Of a stretch of DNA of 64,000 bases, positions 1 through 10,174 are shown in pieces (positions within the stretch are counted from its first letter, which is position 1; every line of letters begins with the position of its first letter). The DNA is from Phymorhynchus buccinoides (lineage: Eukaryota > Mollusca > Gastropoda > Neogastropoda > Raphitomidae): assembly GCA_017654935.2 (NCBI GenBank), contig CM065704.1, forward strand, positions 27,391,468 through 27,455,467. The letters are read 5' to 3'. A program made the translations under genes and the position numbers. The notes beneath the pieces are model-generated. The model saw nothing but the letters and a program-made list of their open reading frames with translations. It did no database searches and had not been told where the DNA came from.

Positions 1-179
1 AGCTGCAGACATATTATTCAGGAGACCCCAAGCTTGATGACATCACAGTTGGCGCGACAGTTTCTTTGGTGAATCGTTTTTATGAGCCAGTGCATTAGGT
101 TGTTAGTTTGAGATTCGTTCTCGTTCTCAGAAGATAAAGCTGTAAAGGGATTTGTTTCCCCTTGCTGTATAAGATCAAT

Positions 180-601
180 TGTGACCCAGCTCCACGAAAG
201 GGACATTAAGTCGATGGGCTAGTTTCTCACAACAGGCTTGCAAAGTAAAACAAATCTCAAATTGTGTCCATTTGGAGTTATGAGTATTTTTGTGTTCTTT
301 AACATCTTATCTTTCATTTTATAAAGGATAATCTGTAATATGGTCTCTAAATGGTATTGTAAGTGCTTTAAGACGAGTAGAGCAATGCATTTTCTTCAGC
401 CAGGCTAGACTCTAGACTGTTTTCTCAAAATGGCTGATACGCACCCTACTAACTTTAAATGCTCATACGTCTGGCACGGAAACAGATATAAGAATGGCTC
501 TTGTATCATTAGAAAGAGAATTGTCTGATGTTTTCAAATGCATCATTTTCTCAGAACGGTCAGTGTAACATTTAATGTCGCTTTCGTGGTGCTGGGTCAC
601 A
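180..601. mobile_element. TIR element, TGTGACCCAGC family, copy 1
   Basis: The 422-bp segment begins TGTGACCCAGCTCCACGAAA and ends with the inverted counterpart CGTGGTGCTGGGTCACA. A second copy of the same length with the same ends lies at 28948-29368. The interior has no coding capacity. It is a non-autonomous DNA transposon; a clear target duplication was not identified, so the superfamily is left open. Confidence 0.75.
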
Positions 602-649
602 ATTATCAAACGGCTCTCGCTCCCCCGTAAACTGTTCGTCCAAATTTAA

Positions 650-887
650 CCCTTTCACCGCCAATGTCACATTTTAGCACCAGAATGGTTTAACACCCAT
701 GTCACTAAAAGACATCAAATCAGGGCCTGTTATCCAAAGACCCTATTCTCTTAATTTTGGGAGGTAAGGATAGGCCTAATGTTATATATGTCACAGAGGA
801 ATTCGCAATATTGCAGATATTTTATTTTCTGTACCCAGTTAACTTTAATGGTATTTTTCGGCTGAAAAATGGCTGGCGGTGAAAGGG
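650..887 (+). mobile_element. piggyBac-like MITE (TTAA, CCCTTTCACCGCCA ends)
   Basis: Inverted ends CCCTTTCACCGCCA and TGGCGGTGAAAGGG are flanked by perfect TTAA on both sides (646-649 and 888-891). The length is about 238 bp with no ORF. TTAA duplication plus CCC-starting termini is typical of piggyBac-type elements. At least eleven related copies occur in this window, making it one of its commonest repeats. Assignment to piggyBac is inferred from the ends only. Confidence 0.8.
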
Positions 888-891
888 TTAA

Positions 892-3071
892 GGCCAATGT
901 CCACCAATGATAAAGGTAATAAAAAATAATGGACCCTCTTCATTAAAGTCCAGTAGATTATTCCCCTTCGATTGAAGTTCCTTAAAATTTACGTGTATTG
1001 ACGATGGCGTTTTTCCAGCACCCACGTTGGTTTCTTGTCCTTGACTGAATATTCTGGAATATTGTGTGTACAGTTAAGGGGCAAGGGGCAAGGAGCCTTT
1101 GTGAGGGAACAATGACATATTGTACAATTTTTTTTACCTCCCTTTGATTCAGTCTGCAAAATGCACAATTAAGAGGTTTATTTCGATATATATTATGCGC
1201 CTACAGATATATTCAAAGTGTATCTATTACCTTACTCCAAAGTATGTTATAGGTCTATCGCTTTGTGCATTTGAGACAGTACATTTAATTAGTATGATAT
1301 TATTTAAATTATTTGTACATAAACACCCCCCACAATTGGGGTTAATTGTGGAAGTGTGCAGTGAATTCACATCATGTTTACAAATACTGTAGAATTCATA
1401 TATGTATATTTATATATGCTATATACCACACTTCATTTGATGTGATTTAACATCTACACTTTATCACACTTCTGCATGGTTTCGCGATATATAAATTTCA
1501 GTATAGTGTACTATACTATTATAGTATATTATCCAATAGTGCCCTATTATATTAAGATAGTGTACATTTGAATTGATATATTGATGTACCTTATTGCTGT
1601 GTGTAAACACATGTGTGAGGCTGTGTCAAAACTTGAGTCTAATGACAACCAATGATATCACTACTAAATACTTCTGGGCGTGTGGTTGTGGATGCGTCTT
1701 GGGCGGTCGGCGCTGGTGGTGGCACGTAAATTGGACTAAGCTTCCAACATTGGCTGGTTTGGCCTGGTTTGCTTGCTGCTGCTTGTGTTGGCTGTCTGGC
1801 GCGCGCTTATGATTACATGCACCGAAACTCAACAGGAACAATACTTTCACCCATGGGAGCTAATCTTTTTATTGGAAGACAGAGAATGGAATATACGATT
1901 GAACCGATGACTGTAAGGAAGAGTTACTTCCCTTGTTTTCAAATGTATGCATTTAACCAATTACCTTATTTGTTTCACAGTAGCAGCTATGATCGTGTGT
2001 GTGTGTGTGTGTGTTGAATACGTAAGTGATGATCACTTCTATGTAAATCTTGTGTGTTTATCTTCGTGTGTTTATCTGCATTCTGTGCATCACTGTTATG
2101 CAAACTATTCTTCAATCAGTTTGATTTTTCAAACTCATGTGCGATGATGTTAGTTATTATTTTTGAAAAGTTTCAGATGTTCGGTCACTGTCTTTTTGCA
2201 CGTTGTTGTCTTATTGTTCAAAATCAAAGTCCTTCTTATGAATGATTGTGCTGAATAATGCACCTTTTTGACTTGGTGAGTTCCAACACACGCATAAAAT
2301 TGTGTGTAAATGTGGAACAGCCCTAGTGCTGTGTTGGATATTACATGTGATTAACGCTGCATCTAAATCATTTTCGCATTATGTAAATATGTAAGTGTAG
2401 ATGCATGTAGTGTGTGTGTATTTCTGTGTATGTACGTTATTTCGACCACATTGTCAATGCCACCATGTTTTCTTTCTTTCAATCCCATATGTTGTTTTAT
2501 GCTCGGGGTTGGCATAATTACACATTAATTGTATGCTTCTACTTCACAAAATCATTCTAGTGAATTACTGTACATGTGACGCATTAATACATATCTTTTG
2601 TTTGTGTTTTTTGTGTGACCTTGCTTTCGTAACATGTGCAAGGATATATGCATGCATGTCTATGTGTCCTGGTATATATCTGGTCTTGTATATGATAATC
2701 ATCCATTGTGCCAGCTAACTTCTAAGGCCAGTCCAATACATTCCATCGTCCATATTCACCTTTACTTTATTAAATGATTCATCCATTATGTATGCTCCAC
2801 ATTCATTTAATGTTGGTAAAAGGAGTACATGACTTTTTGCTATGTCATATTTGTTTTTGTATGGATGTTTTTCTCTTCATCTTCACAGTAGTTTTACGCT
2901 TTTTTATGTTTTCTTTGTTGACTTATTCAAATGTATTACTCTTTATAGAAGGGGGTTAAGGATCATTGTCTCGTTGTATGCTGTACACCGTGCAAGAATT
3001 GAGAACAAATTAAGAGGAATTGTTCCCAGTCTGGCTTCTGTTCTTTTTGATTTTCTTGTACGTTCAGTAAC
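892..3071. other. T-rich sequence upstream of the LINE ORF; no gene seen
   Basis: AT-rich, strongly T-skewed DNA with a short GT run at 1996-2014. Open frames here are short (up to about 90 codons), T-rich and hydrophobic, without recognisable domains. Part of this stretch, nearest 3072, may be the 5' untranslated region or a decayed first ORF of the LINE, but I see no boundary. Confidence 0.4.
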
Positions 3072-6000
3072 ATGACTTGTAATACCGCTCAGTACAGAGC
3101 CAGAATTGGGTCATACTATAACAGGGCACTTAAACTTTCCACCTATAAACTGTCCTTCATCACATATGCTTGCATTAGACCACTTTTACTTTTAATAACA
3201 CATGGTCCATCTGCCTTAAGCTTGTCCATCTTCTGGTTTCTGGTAGTGAATAACTCATATATGGAGAAAAATGTTGATATTGATACCAACCTTACCAGCC
3301 CTCTATTGTTTGAAGGGGTTCATGTTCAGTCTGATCCTCTGAATTGTGTTACATCCCTAATATTGTGTTTTTGTCTACATGTTATATTTTTGTTATTGCA
3401 ACTGGCAGGCGATATTCACCCCAACCCAGGTCCTGTAGATATAACTGAAGGCTTATCAATTATTCATGTTAATGTTCGTAGCCTCCGTCACAAAATCTCT
3501 CTTCTTCAGTGTGAAGTAAGTCAGTATGACATTGTCACAGTGTCGGAAACGTGGTTGTCTGAGGACATAGGTAATGATTCAATTCTAATAGAGGGATTTA
3601 ACCCTCCCATTCGCAAAGACAGGCCAGGTGATGCGCATGGAGGGGTTGCTGTTTATGTAAAGAACAATCTTATTTGTAAACCAAGACCAGACTTATGTAA
3701 TCCAGCTTTAGAAGCTGTTTGGATAGAGACAAAAGTAGACCAAGATACCCTTTTAGTAGGTTCATTTTATAGACCCCCTGATGCCAATGTGGCTTATTGG
3801 ACTTTAATAGACCAGTCTATACAAACAGTTGGCAACACACCTGAGAAATACATAGTCTTAGGGGACTTTAATGCTGATTGTTCCCAACAGCCTCCTGTGC
3901 ATCTTCGTAACATAATGACAAGTAATAGTCTTTTTCAAATAGTTAATAAACCCACACGTATAACACAGCATTCCTCCACTATAATAGATTTAATTCTCAC
4001 TCCTTGCATTAATCTTGTTCAGTCAGTGGATGTATTACCACCAGTCTGTAGTGACCACTGTGTTCCACTTGTTGTTTTAAAAACACCTCGTAAAGTAACC
4101 TCCAGGTATAAACGAACAATTCGTAATTATGCCAAATTGGATATTGAGAAACTGAATGAAAAACTGGCAGGCACTGACTGGACTCCCATTCTATCCATGG
4201 TTTCTATTGATGACTCTGCAAAAGCATTTTCTGATTACCTTATGTACATTGCTGACCTTTGTATGCCAGTCAAAGTGATTACTGTAAATGAACATGATGC
4301 ACCTTGGATCACAGCAGAGATCAAGAAATTAATTAAACAGAAGAACAATGTGCATAAGTTGGCAAAATTCTTTGACACCGATTGGGCTTGGGCTCTCTTC
4401 AGACGTATCCGGAATGATTTAACAGCCACAATTAGACTTAGGAAAACCGAATACATTGCAGAGCTAGATATTCAAATTTCTACCTCCAACCAATTTGGTA
4501 GTAAAAACTGGTGGAGATTAGTGAAATCTTTTATTTCCAAAAAGGGAATCCCTGATGATAACATCCCTCCAATAGAAAGCAACGGTCAGGTTAATTATTC
4601 TCCTTTTGAGAAGGCTACAGCATTCAATCAATATTTTGTCACACAGTCCACTGTTGAAAATGATAATGACAATACCCCTCCCATTGCGGAAACCCCTGGT
4701 TCTATTGATTACTTAATTATTACTAAAGAAATGGTAAAAGAAATTTTAAAACGTCTTGATTCTACTAAGGCAGTTGGACCAGATTTAGTACACAACAAGA
4801 TACTTTCAGCAACAGCAGATGTAATCTGTGAACCTCTGACACATATATTTAACCGCTGTTTATCTGAAGGTCGATTTCCGTCAGTGTGGAAAATTGCTCA
4901 TGTAACGCCCATATTTAAGAAAGGTGATAGACACAAAGTTGATAATTACCGCCCTATTTCTTTATTAAGCTGTATAGGTAAAGTATTAGAAAAATGTGTA
5001 CAAAAACATGTTTTTAAATATTTGATGGAAAATAACTTATTAACCAGTGCTCAATCTGGTTTTGTTCCTAACGATTCAACTGTTTCTCAGCTTTTAGTTA
5101 TCTCTGATGATTTTTGTAAGTTTCTGGATAACAAAACAACTGCTCAGGTAATATTTTTTGACATATCTAAAGCGTTTGATAAAGTTTGGCATAAGGGACT
5201 TCTTTGTAAGCTTTCAGCACTAGGAATCCGGGGACAACTTTTGGGATGGTTTGCAGATTACTTGAAGGACCGTAGCCAAGCTGTTGTACTTAAAGGTAGT
5301 AAATCATGTTATTTTCATATCTCAGCAGGTGTCCCCCAGGGCTCAGTACTTGGACCATTATTGTTCTTGATTTACATAAATGATATAGTGATTGACATAG
5401 AATCATTAGTGAAGTTATTTGCGGATGATACGAGCATGTACTTAGGGCTAGAAAATACTCAACTTCGAACAGATATTCTGAATTCTGATCTTCATAAAAT
5501 TTCTGAATGGGCTAAAAAATGGAAAGTTAAGTTTAACCAATCGAAAACAGAACTTATGACAATATCCAACCAAACTGTACCCCATGTACTTCCACTTACA
5601 TTTGAAGAAACCATTTTACAAGAAACTGATAAACATAAACATCTTGGCGTAATTATCCAGAATACTTGTAAATGGGACTATCACATTAGAGCAGTTATAT
5701 CGAAATGTAGAGTTTTAGTTGCTTGTCTTCGGTCCTTCAAGTACCGACTCAGTCGTAGATCTCTTGAAACAATGCATAAGTCATTTATTATGCCTCACCT
5801 TGATTTTTCAGATATTATATGGGACAATTGTACAGATAAATTAGCACAAGACTTAGAAGATCTTCATTTAGATGCCCTCAGAACAATAACTGGAACAGTG
5901 CGTGGTACAAGTCACCAAAAACTTTATTCTGAATCTGGTTTTATTTCATTAAAAGAACGCCGTCGTCGACACAAACTAATCATGTACTTTAAAATCGTAA

Positions 6001-6578
6001 ACGGAACTGTTCCACTTTACCTTACTAATCGTTTACCTCAGCTAGTGTCTAATGTTAATCCATACCATCACCGAAATCCTTTAGAGAGACAGATTCCTTA
6101 CTGCAGAACTGCACTTTATCAATCGTCATTTTTTCCATCAACAACAGCTCTGTGGAACGATTTACCAGATGAAGTAAAACAATGGGATTCCTTAAGTCGC
6201 TTTAAACGTTTTCTAAAACGAACGGACAGTGAAATTCCTGTTTATTATTATTTACCAACAAGATTCATGGAAATAGTTGTTTGCAAGCTTCGGTTAGAGA
6301 TGAGCGATCTTAAGCACGACCTTGTTAAGCGACACCTTTCTGATGATTCATCTTGTACTTGTGGTTCTGCAGTGGAAAGTGTGTATCATTTTCTTTTAGA
6401 ATGCCCTTTGTACATTGAACCTAGAGCTCAAACGATTGGACTGTTAGCACAAGATGTTCAAACTAATGTTTCTACTCTTCTGTTTGGAAGCAGGGACAAA
6501 AATGTAAGTGAAAATAAATCAATGATGTTAGCAGTATGTAATTTCATAAGCGCTTCGAAACGTTTTAATAACGATTAA
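3072..6578 (+). CDS. Non-LTR retrotransposon ORF2 protein (endonuclease + reverse transcriptase), intact
   Basis: An uninterrupted 1168-codon frame. In order: a hydrophobic segment (about residues 92-112) running into GDIHPNPGP (113-121); an APE-type endonuclease with HVNVRSL, SETW (158-161), YRPP, GDFN (264-267) and SDH (327-329); then reverse transcriptase from about residue 568 (VGPD), with FKKGD, YRPISLL, SKAFDKVWH, GVPQGSVLGP and FADD (783-786); and a C-terminal cysteine-rich piece (CTCG...HFLLECP). Every catalytic motif I looked for is present and no frameshift is seen, so it is either young or still competent. The protein would nick target DNA and copy its own RNA at the nick. The motif set suggests the CR1/L2 group within the Jockey-CR1 lineage, but the clade is unproven. 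The ATG at 3072 is simply the first in frame; the true start could be downstream, for example near residue 63. Confidence 0.93.
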   Translation: MTCNTAQYRARIGSYYNRALKLSTYKLSFITYACIRPLLLLITHGPSALSLSIFWFLVVNNSYMEKNVDIDTNLTSPLLFEGVHVQSDPLNCVTSLILCFCLHVIFLLLQLAGDIHPNPGPVDITEGLSIIHVNVRSLRHKISLLQCEVSQYDIVTVSETWLSEDIGNDSILIEGFNPPIRKDRPGDAHGGVAVYVKNNLICKPRPDLCNPALEAVWIETKVDQDTLLVGSFYRPPDANVAYWTLIDQSIQTVGNTPEKYIVLGDFNADCSQQPPVHLRNIMTSNSLFQIVNKPTRITQHSSTIIDLILTPCINLVQSVDVLPPVCSDHCVPLVVLKTPRKVTSRYKRTIRNYAKLDIEKLNEKLAGTDWTPILSMVSIDDSAKAFSDYLMYIADLCMPVKVITVNEHDAPWITAEIKKLIKQKNNVHKLAKFFDTDWAWALFRRIRNDLTATIRLRKTEYIAELDIQISTSNQFGSKNWWRLVKSFISKKGIPDDNIPPIESNGQVNYSPFEKATAFNQYFVTQSTVENDNDNTPPIAETPGSIDYLIITKEMVKEILKRLDSTKAVGPDLVHNKILSATADVICEPLTHIFNRCLSEGRFPSVWKIAHVTPIFKKGDRHKVDNYRPISLLSCIGKVLEKCVQKHVFKYLMENNLLTSAQSGFVPNDSTVSQLLVISDDFCKFLDNKTTAQVIFFDISKAFDKVWHKGLLCKLSALGIRGQLLGWFADYLKDRSQAVVLKGSKSCYFHISAGVPQGSVLGPLLFLIYINDIVIDIESLVKLFADDTSMYLGLENTQLRTDILNSDLHKISEWAKKWKVKFNQSKTELMTISNQTVPHVLPLTFEETILQETDKHKHLGVIIQNTCKWDYHIRAVISKCRVLVACLRSFKYRLSRRSLETMHKSFIMPHLDFSDIIWDNCTDKLAQDLEDLHLDALRTITGTVRGTSHQKLYSESGFISLKERRRRHKLIMYFKIVNGTVPLYLTNRLPQLVSNVNPYHHRNPLERQIPYCRTALYQSSFFPSTTALWNDLPDEVKQWDSLSRFKRFLKRTDSEIPVYYYLPTRFMEIVVCKLRLEMSDLKHDLVKRHLSDDSSCTCGSAVESVYHFLLECPLYIEPRAQTIGLLAQDVQTNVSTLLFGSRDKNVSENKSMMLAVCNFISASKRFNND
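3408..3434 (+). other. 2A-like motif in the LINE protein
   Basis: Codes for GDIHPNPGP directly after a hydrophobic stretch. 2A ribosome-skipping peptides follow D-V/I-E-x-N-P-G-P, and such peptides are known at the N-terminus of some CR1-type LINEs, for example in sea urchin. Here the usual glutamate is histidine, so skipping activity is uncertain. Confidence 0.5.
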
Positions 6579-7079
6579 TGTTTTAGTGGCAATTTGAAAA
6601 AAAATACATAAACAATCATTATTTAATAGCATAGCACAAGACGTTGTGTGCCCTGTTGAGATGTACTGATATAAACTTGGCCTCTTTGATTGTTGGTTTA
6701 TAGTGTACTTAGTATATGGTATTTTGTAACACCACCCCCATTCTTAGTTTTTCTTTGTTTGTTGTTGTTGTTGTTTTGTGGTTTTGTTGTTGTTTTTTCT
6801 TCTTTCCTTTTTTCTTGTTTTTTCTTTTTCTTTTTTACTTCTATTGTTTGTTTGTCTAGTTATAAATTGGTGCATGATGTATTGATATCTTTGCTTAGTT
6901 ATTTTTCTTATTCCAATTGTATTTTTCTCATAGCTATTTAAGTAATTTCATGATGCAGCCTTTTGTTCGTAACTGAAACATTTTTGAGTGCGCTTATAAG
7001 CTTATAGCTTGTTGTGCTCATACAATAATTTGTGTACACTGCAATGTATTATGTTAATAAACTTTGTTTAAACCAAGGG

Positions 7080-7165
7080 GCAAGACGCGATGCGTACGAT
7101 TCCTTCCCAATATGATCCGATTTTAAACGATGTCTGTGAGTCGTGATTCACATTGAAAGTGAAGT
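7080..7165. mobile_element. Fragment of the TACGATT MITE family
   Basis: Contains TACGATTCC, ATCCGATTTT and GTGAGTCGTGATTCAC, matching the left part of the MITE at 63181-63537. It abuts the TTAA of the element starting at 7174, as its relative does at 63177-63180. Confidence 0.5.
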
Positions 7166-7173
7166 ATGCTTAA

Positions 7174-8147
7174 AGGGGCCACCCTGACGGATGAGTTTTT
7201 GTAAAAAAACAAAACACGTCGAGATCACCAGGAAAACACCCTTTACAGAGATTGCAACACTCACTTTGCTCTGGTTTCCTAGAAACCAAACCGTCAAATC
7301 GGCGATTCCTCCTTGGCGGAGGTGCTGGAAGTCAAATTCTTTCACCCAAAGAGAAGGCGTGTGTCGTCTCTTTTCTAATGGCCGCCAAATCGTTTGCACG
7401 AAATTTTCGTAATACAACCCTTTTTATTTTTTTATTTTTTTTATAGGAGTTTCGCTCACAACAAAGGAAACAGCTCCATTTTTGTTTGTGGCTCAAGCCA
7501 CAAACCTATAACTCACTTTGTCGGTCTGTCGGTCGGTCGGTCTGTCTGTCGGTCGGTCGATCCAAAATTGTCGCACTTCAAATCGAGGCTACAAAATTGT
7601 CGCACTTCAAATCGAGGCTGCACTTCAAATTGAGGCTGCTCTTTAAAATGATGTATTTTAAAGCGTACAAAATAATAAACATACGTAATACAGACACTAC
7701 AACAGACACGACGAGTATGCGGTGCTTCTTTCGATGAGTATAAGTAGGATACATAGTTTTAAATGTATTCCAAAAGATATAAAAAGTTACGAAATGGTGC
7801 AGAGATAACATTCTGGTTTACAGATTAAAATTATTGAAAAGCCAGGGGAGGTGACTCATGATTGGAGTGGTAAAAATAGACCGCGTGCCACAAACTATTG
7901 CGATTCCGCGCTTGTTTTTGTAGTGCACTACAAAAAAAAAACCCGCTTCAACCACAATGAGTGACCTCCACCCACCCCATCCAAAATGGCTACTCTCTCC
8001 GGCATCTCCGCCAAGGAGGAATCGCCGTTTTGACGGTTTAATTTCTGGGAAACCAGAGCAAACATGAGTGTTCCGATCCTTGAAAAGGCTGTCTTTCTGG
8101 TGATCTCGACGTGTTTCTTGCAAAAACTCATCCGTCAGGGTCCACCT
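7174..8147. mobile_element. Kolobok/T2-like TTAA element, long copy
   Basis: Flanked by TTAA at 7170-7173 and 8148-8151. Ends are AGGGGCCACCCTGACGG and, inverted, CCGTCAGGGTCCACCT. The inverted arms continue for about 200 bp (GTCGAGATCACC, TTTGCTCTGG, GCGATTCCTCCTTGGCGGAG on both sides). The interior (7440-7920) is shared with 48004-48113 and 48440-48750. TTAAAGG ends resemble the TTAAAGGRR signature of T2-type MITEs linked to Kolobok transposases. No transposase is encoded. Confidence 0.7.
7482..7635. repeat. Hairpin plus GGTC/GGTCTGTC tandem and ATTGTCGCACTTCAAATCGA repeats
   Basis: A perfect hairpin reads TTTGTGGCTCAAGCCACAAA, followed by repeated TCGGTCGGTCTGTC and two to three tandem copies of a 29-bp unit containing ATTGTCGCACTTCAAATCGA. 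The same order occurs at 48004-48113. Confidence 0.7.
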
Positions 8148-8221
8148 TTAAGCAGTTCTTTCTATAATCTAAAACAAGATATTTAACCGATTCTCACAAT
8201 TTTTTCCCCCCGAGGTTTTAA

Positions 8222-8462
8222 CCCTTTCAACGCCAGCCATTTTTCAGCCAAAACTTTCCATTAAACTTACATGGGTAGAGAAACGATTTTGTCTGCAATA
8301 TTGGGGATTCCTCTGTGACATGCATAGAATAGGGCCTATTCTTGCCTCCCAAAATAAAAAAACACATAAGTTCACTGGATACCAGACCCTCATTCGATGC
8401 CTTTTAATGACATGGGTGTTAAATCATTGTGGTGCCAAGAGGCGACAATGGCAATGAAAGGG
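8222..8462 (-). mobile_element. piggyBac-like MITE
   Basis: Starts CCCTTTCAACGCCAGCC after TTAA (8218-8221) and ends GCAATGAAAGGG. The right flank reads TTTT rather than TTAA, so that side has mutated. Opposite orientation to the copy at 650. Confidence 0.75.
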
Positions 8463-8940
8463 TTTTAAAGCCGCCTCACACTATCCAACCAAGTCGGGTG
8501 AACATGTCCACAGTTGTTCTTTCTTTTGACACAGAGAACAGAAATCCCAAACCAGGTCGGAAGGAATTGGCGACTGCACCATTTATACTTCTAACTCACT
8601 CAGGCAGTTGGTTTAAACAATTTTATTAGGTCCACAGTACATGAACAAACATAGGTAATAAACAGATCAGCAGCAACAAACTAGAAGCTTATATTGTGCC
8701 ATCTTGACATGGAAAAATATGGTTCGGGCAGTTGTGGGGAATAGAATACAGCCAATGCTTGCTGATAGTGAAGAGGGAACACGGCCACAAGTAGTTGAAT
8801 AGAGTTCACGACTGAATTTTCTTCCAACAACAAAAAAAGGGTAGGATAGTATGAGGCAGCTTTTTAGGTCTATCTTTTGTCATCACATGTTCCACGTTCG
8901 TGACGTTTCTTGGTATTTTGTATAGATGGATATGTAAGAG
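8463..8940. other. No gene recognised
   Basis: Ordinary mixed-composition sequence. Nothing beyond short chance frames is visible. Confidence 0.4.
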
Positions 8941-8941
<1 letters not shown>

Positions 8942-8999
<58 letters not shown>

Positions 9000-9130
9000 C
9001 AGAGTGAGAGATAGAGAGAGAGAGTGTGTGAGTGCATATGTGTGTGTACGTGTGTGTATATGTCTATGCGTGCGCGTGCGTTCGTGAATGCGTGTCTATG
9101 TGTGTATGCACGAGCGTGCGTGTGTGCAAT
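8942..9130. repeat. (GA)n then (GT)n-rich microsatellite
   Basis: About 50 bp of pure GA, a degenerate GA tail to 9026, then GTGT/GTGC-rich sequence to about 9130. Confidence 0.9.
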
Positions 9131-9348
9131 TTGGCGGAGTAGTATGGGCTTCCCGCTGTAAGTACGTGTAGTGTAGACCTACGTATCAACGAAAGAAAAG
9201 ATTAAAAGGAAAAGGTAATAATAAGAAAGGCGAGAATTGTACATGAGGAGGGTAAAAGTATATAAAATTCGAAAACACGTCGACATTCATTCTCTTCGAA
9301 AAGACAACTCCTACGAACAATTTCAGGACAACGCCAATTTACTGTCAC

Positions 9349-9432
9349 TAGCGCAACGCCGAGTCCCAGTAACGCCTAGTAACGGTAACGCCTAGTAACG
9401 GTAACGCCAAGTACTGGTAACGCTGAGTACAG
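9349..9432. repeat. GTAACGCCTAGTAACG tandem repeat
   Basis: Imperfect repeats of about 17 bp (CGCCTAGTAACGGTAA) ending in GAGTACAGCAAATTTGAAGC. An inverted counterpart is found at 46046-46430. Confidence 0.8.
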
Positions 9433-9454
9433 CAAATTTGAAGCGATTCGGTTA

Positions 9455-9501
9455 GGAAGTTCAGTTTAACGTCGCGTATCGGCTTTCGCCATGTACGACG
9501 G
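9455..9501 (-). mobile_element. 3' fragment of the U2-derived SINE
   Basis: Matches the tail domain (CGCGTATCGGCTTTCGCC, ATGTACGACGGG) of the U2-headed elements at 26439-26563 and 31606-31730, but lacks the U2 head. It may show an independent life of the tail or a truncation. Confidence 0.65.
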
Positions 9502-9503
9502 GG

Positions 9504-9809
9504 AAATTCGGTTAAGAAACGGCGGAGTCTTATAGCGCGCGCGTTTCTGAACCGATTCGCTTCCGGGTTGGTACACGGATAGTCACCGTCCCCGGTGATC
9601 TTCCTGCCAACTTCGAAGGCAATCGGTCCAGAAACACCCAAGATACGGGCGCCGAGAGGCCGGCGGATGCGCGTTTCGCGCATTTGCCGAACCGCGCAAA
9701 TGACACGGCTGCCTCGGTTGCCGTTGCCATCGGCCCGTTAGGGCTCACAGCAAATTTGAAGCGATTCGGTCGAAAAACGGCGGAGTTATAAGGCCCGTTT
9801 CGTGTTTCA

Positions 9810-9864
<55 letters not shown>
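9504..9864 (-). repeat. (CA)n-anchored repeat, minus orientation
   Basis: On the minus strand a (GT)n run is followed by GTCTGAAACACGAAACGGG, CTTATAACTCCGCCG and AACCGAATCGCTTC blocks. The same order follows the (GT)n run at 45804. A repeat attached to a microsatellite with tandem internal blocks resembles non-autonomous Helitron-like elements of bivalves, but no terminal hairpin was proven. Confidence 0.65.
9811..9864. repeat. (AC)n microsatellite
   Basis: Uninterrupted AC dinucleotides, the anchor of the preceding repeat. Confidence 0.97.
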
Positions 9865-9867
<3 letters not shown>

Positions 9868-9923
9868 CAGTTGGCTTATTACTATATGATGATTGCACTT
9901 TCTGCTCAGGCGTTAGATGCAGA

Positions 9924-10174
9924 CAAAGACTGTATAGGGGAAGATAAGCATCCGGCCTCTTTTCCCTATATGAGTAGTGAGGACAGAAACACTGGTTATG
10001 TCCCTTTTAAACAGGACACATTTTACACGTCGATAGGCCAGTTGAATTCTCCGTTCAAGTTCCAGTCTGAGTTTTTGGATTGCCTGCACTGTGAATAGTG
10101 TATTGTCGATAACTCTATCAGCCCGGTTCGCCGAGCTCTTAAGTAGTCCATCTTACCCTTTTAGAATATCTTTG
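9924..10174. mobile_element. hAT-like short element, CAAAGA ends, copy 1
   Basis: Ends CAAAGACTGTATAGGGG and AGAATATCTTTG. Flanks ATGCAGA and ATACAGA form a 7-bp near-perfect direct repeat. Copies at 23681-23940 and 25525-25784 have the same ends in the opposite orientation with flanks ATGTCAC and ATGTCGC. A 7-8 bp target duplication suggests hAT. Non-coding. Confidence 0.65.

Larger units (their letters stand above)
3072..7077 (+). mobile_element. LINE (CR1/L2-like), apparently full ORF2 plus 3' UTR
   Basis: The element comprises the ORF and about 500 nt of T-rich 3' sequence ending near TTAATAAACTTTGTTTAAACC. An AATAAA lies at 7056-7061. The next sequence, from about 7080, belongs to another repeat, which sets the 3' limit. 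The 5' end is not determined and may lie before 3072. No target-site duplication was recognised. Confidence 0.75.

Noticed and set aside
1594..2245. Overlapping frames rich in Cys and Trp
   Set aside because: GT-rich sequence gives Cys/Val-rich frames in several registers; no family resemblance.
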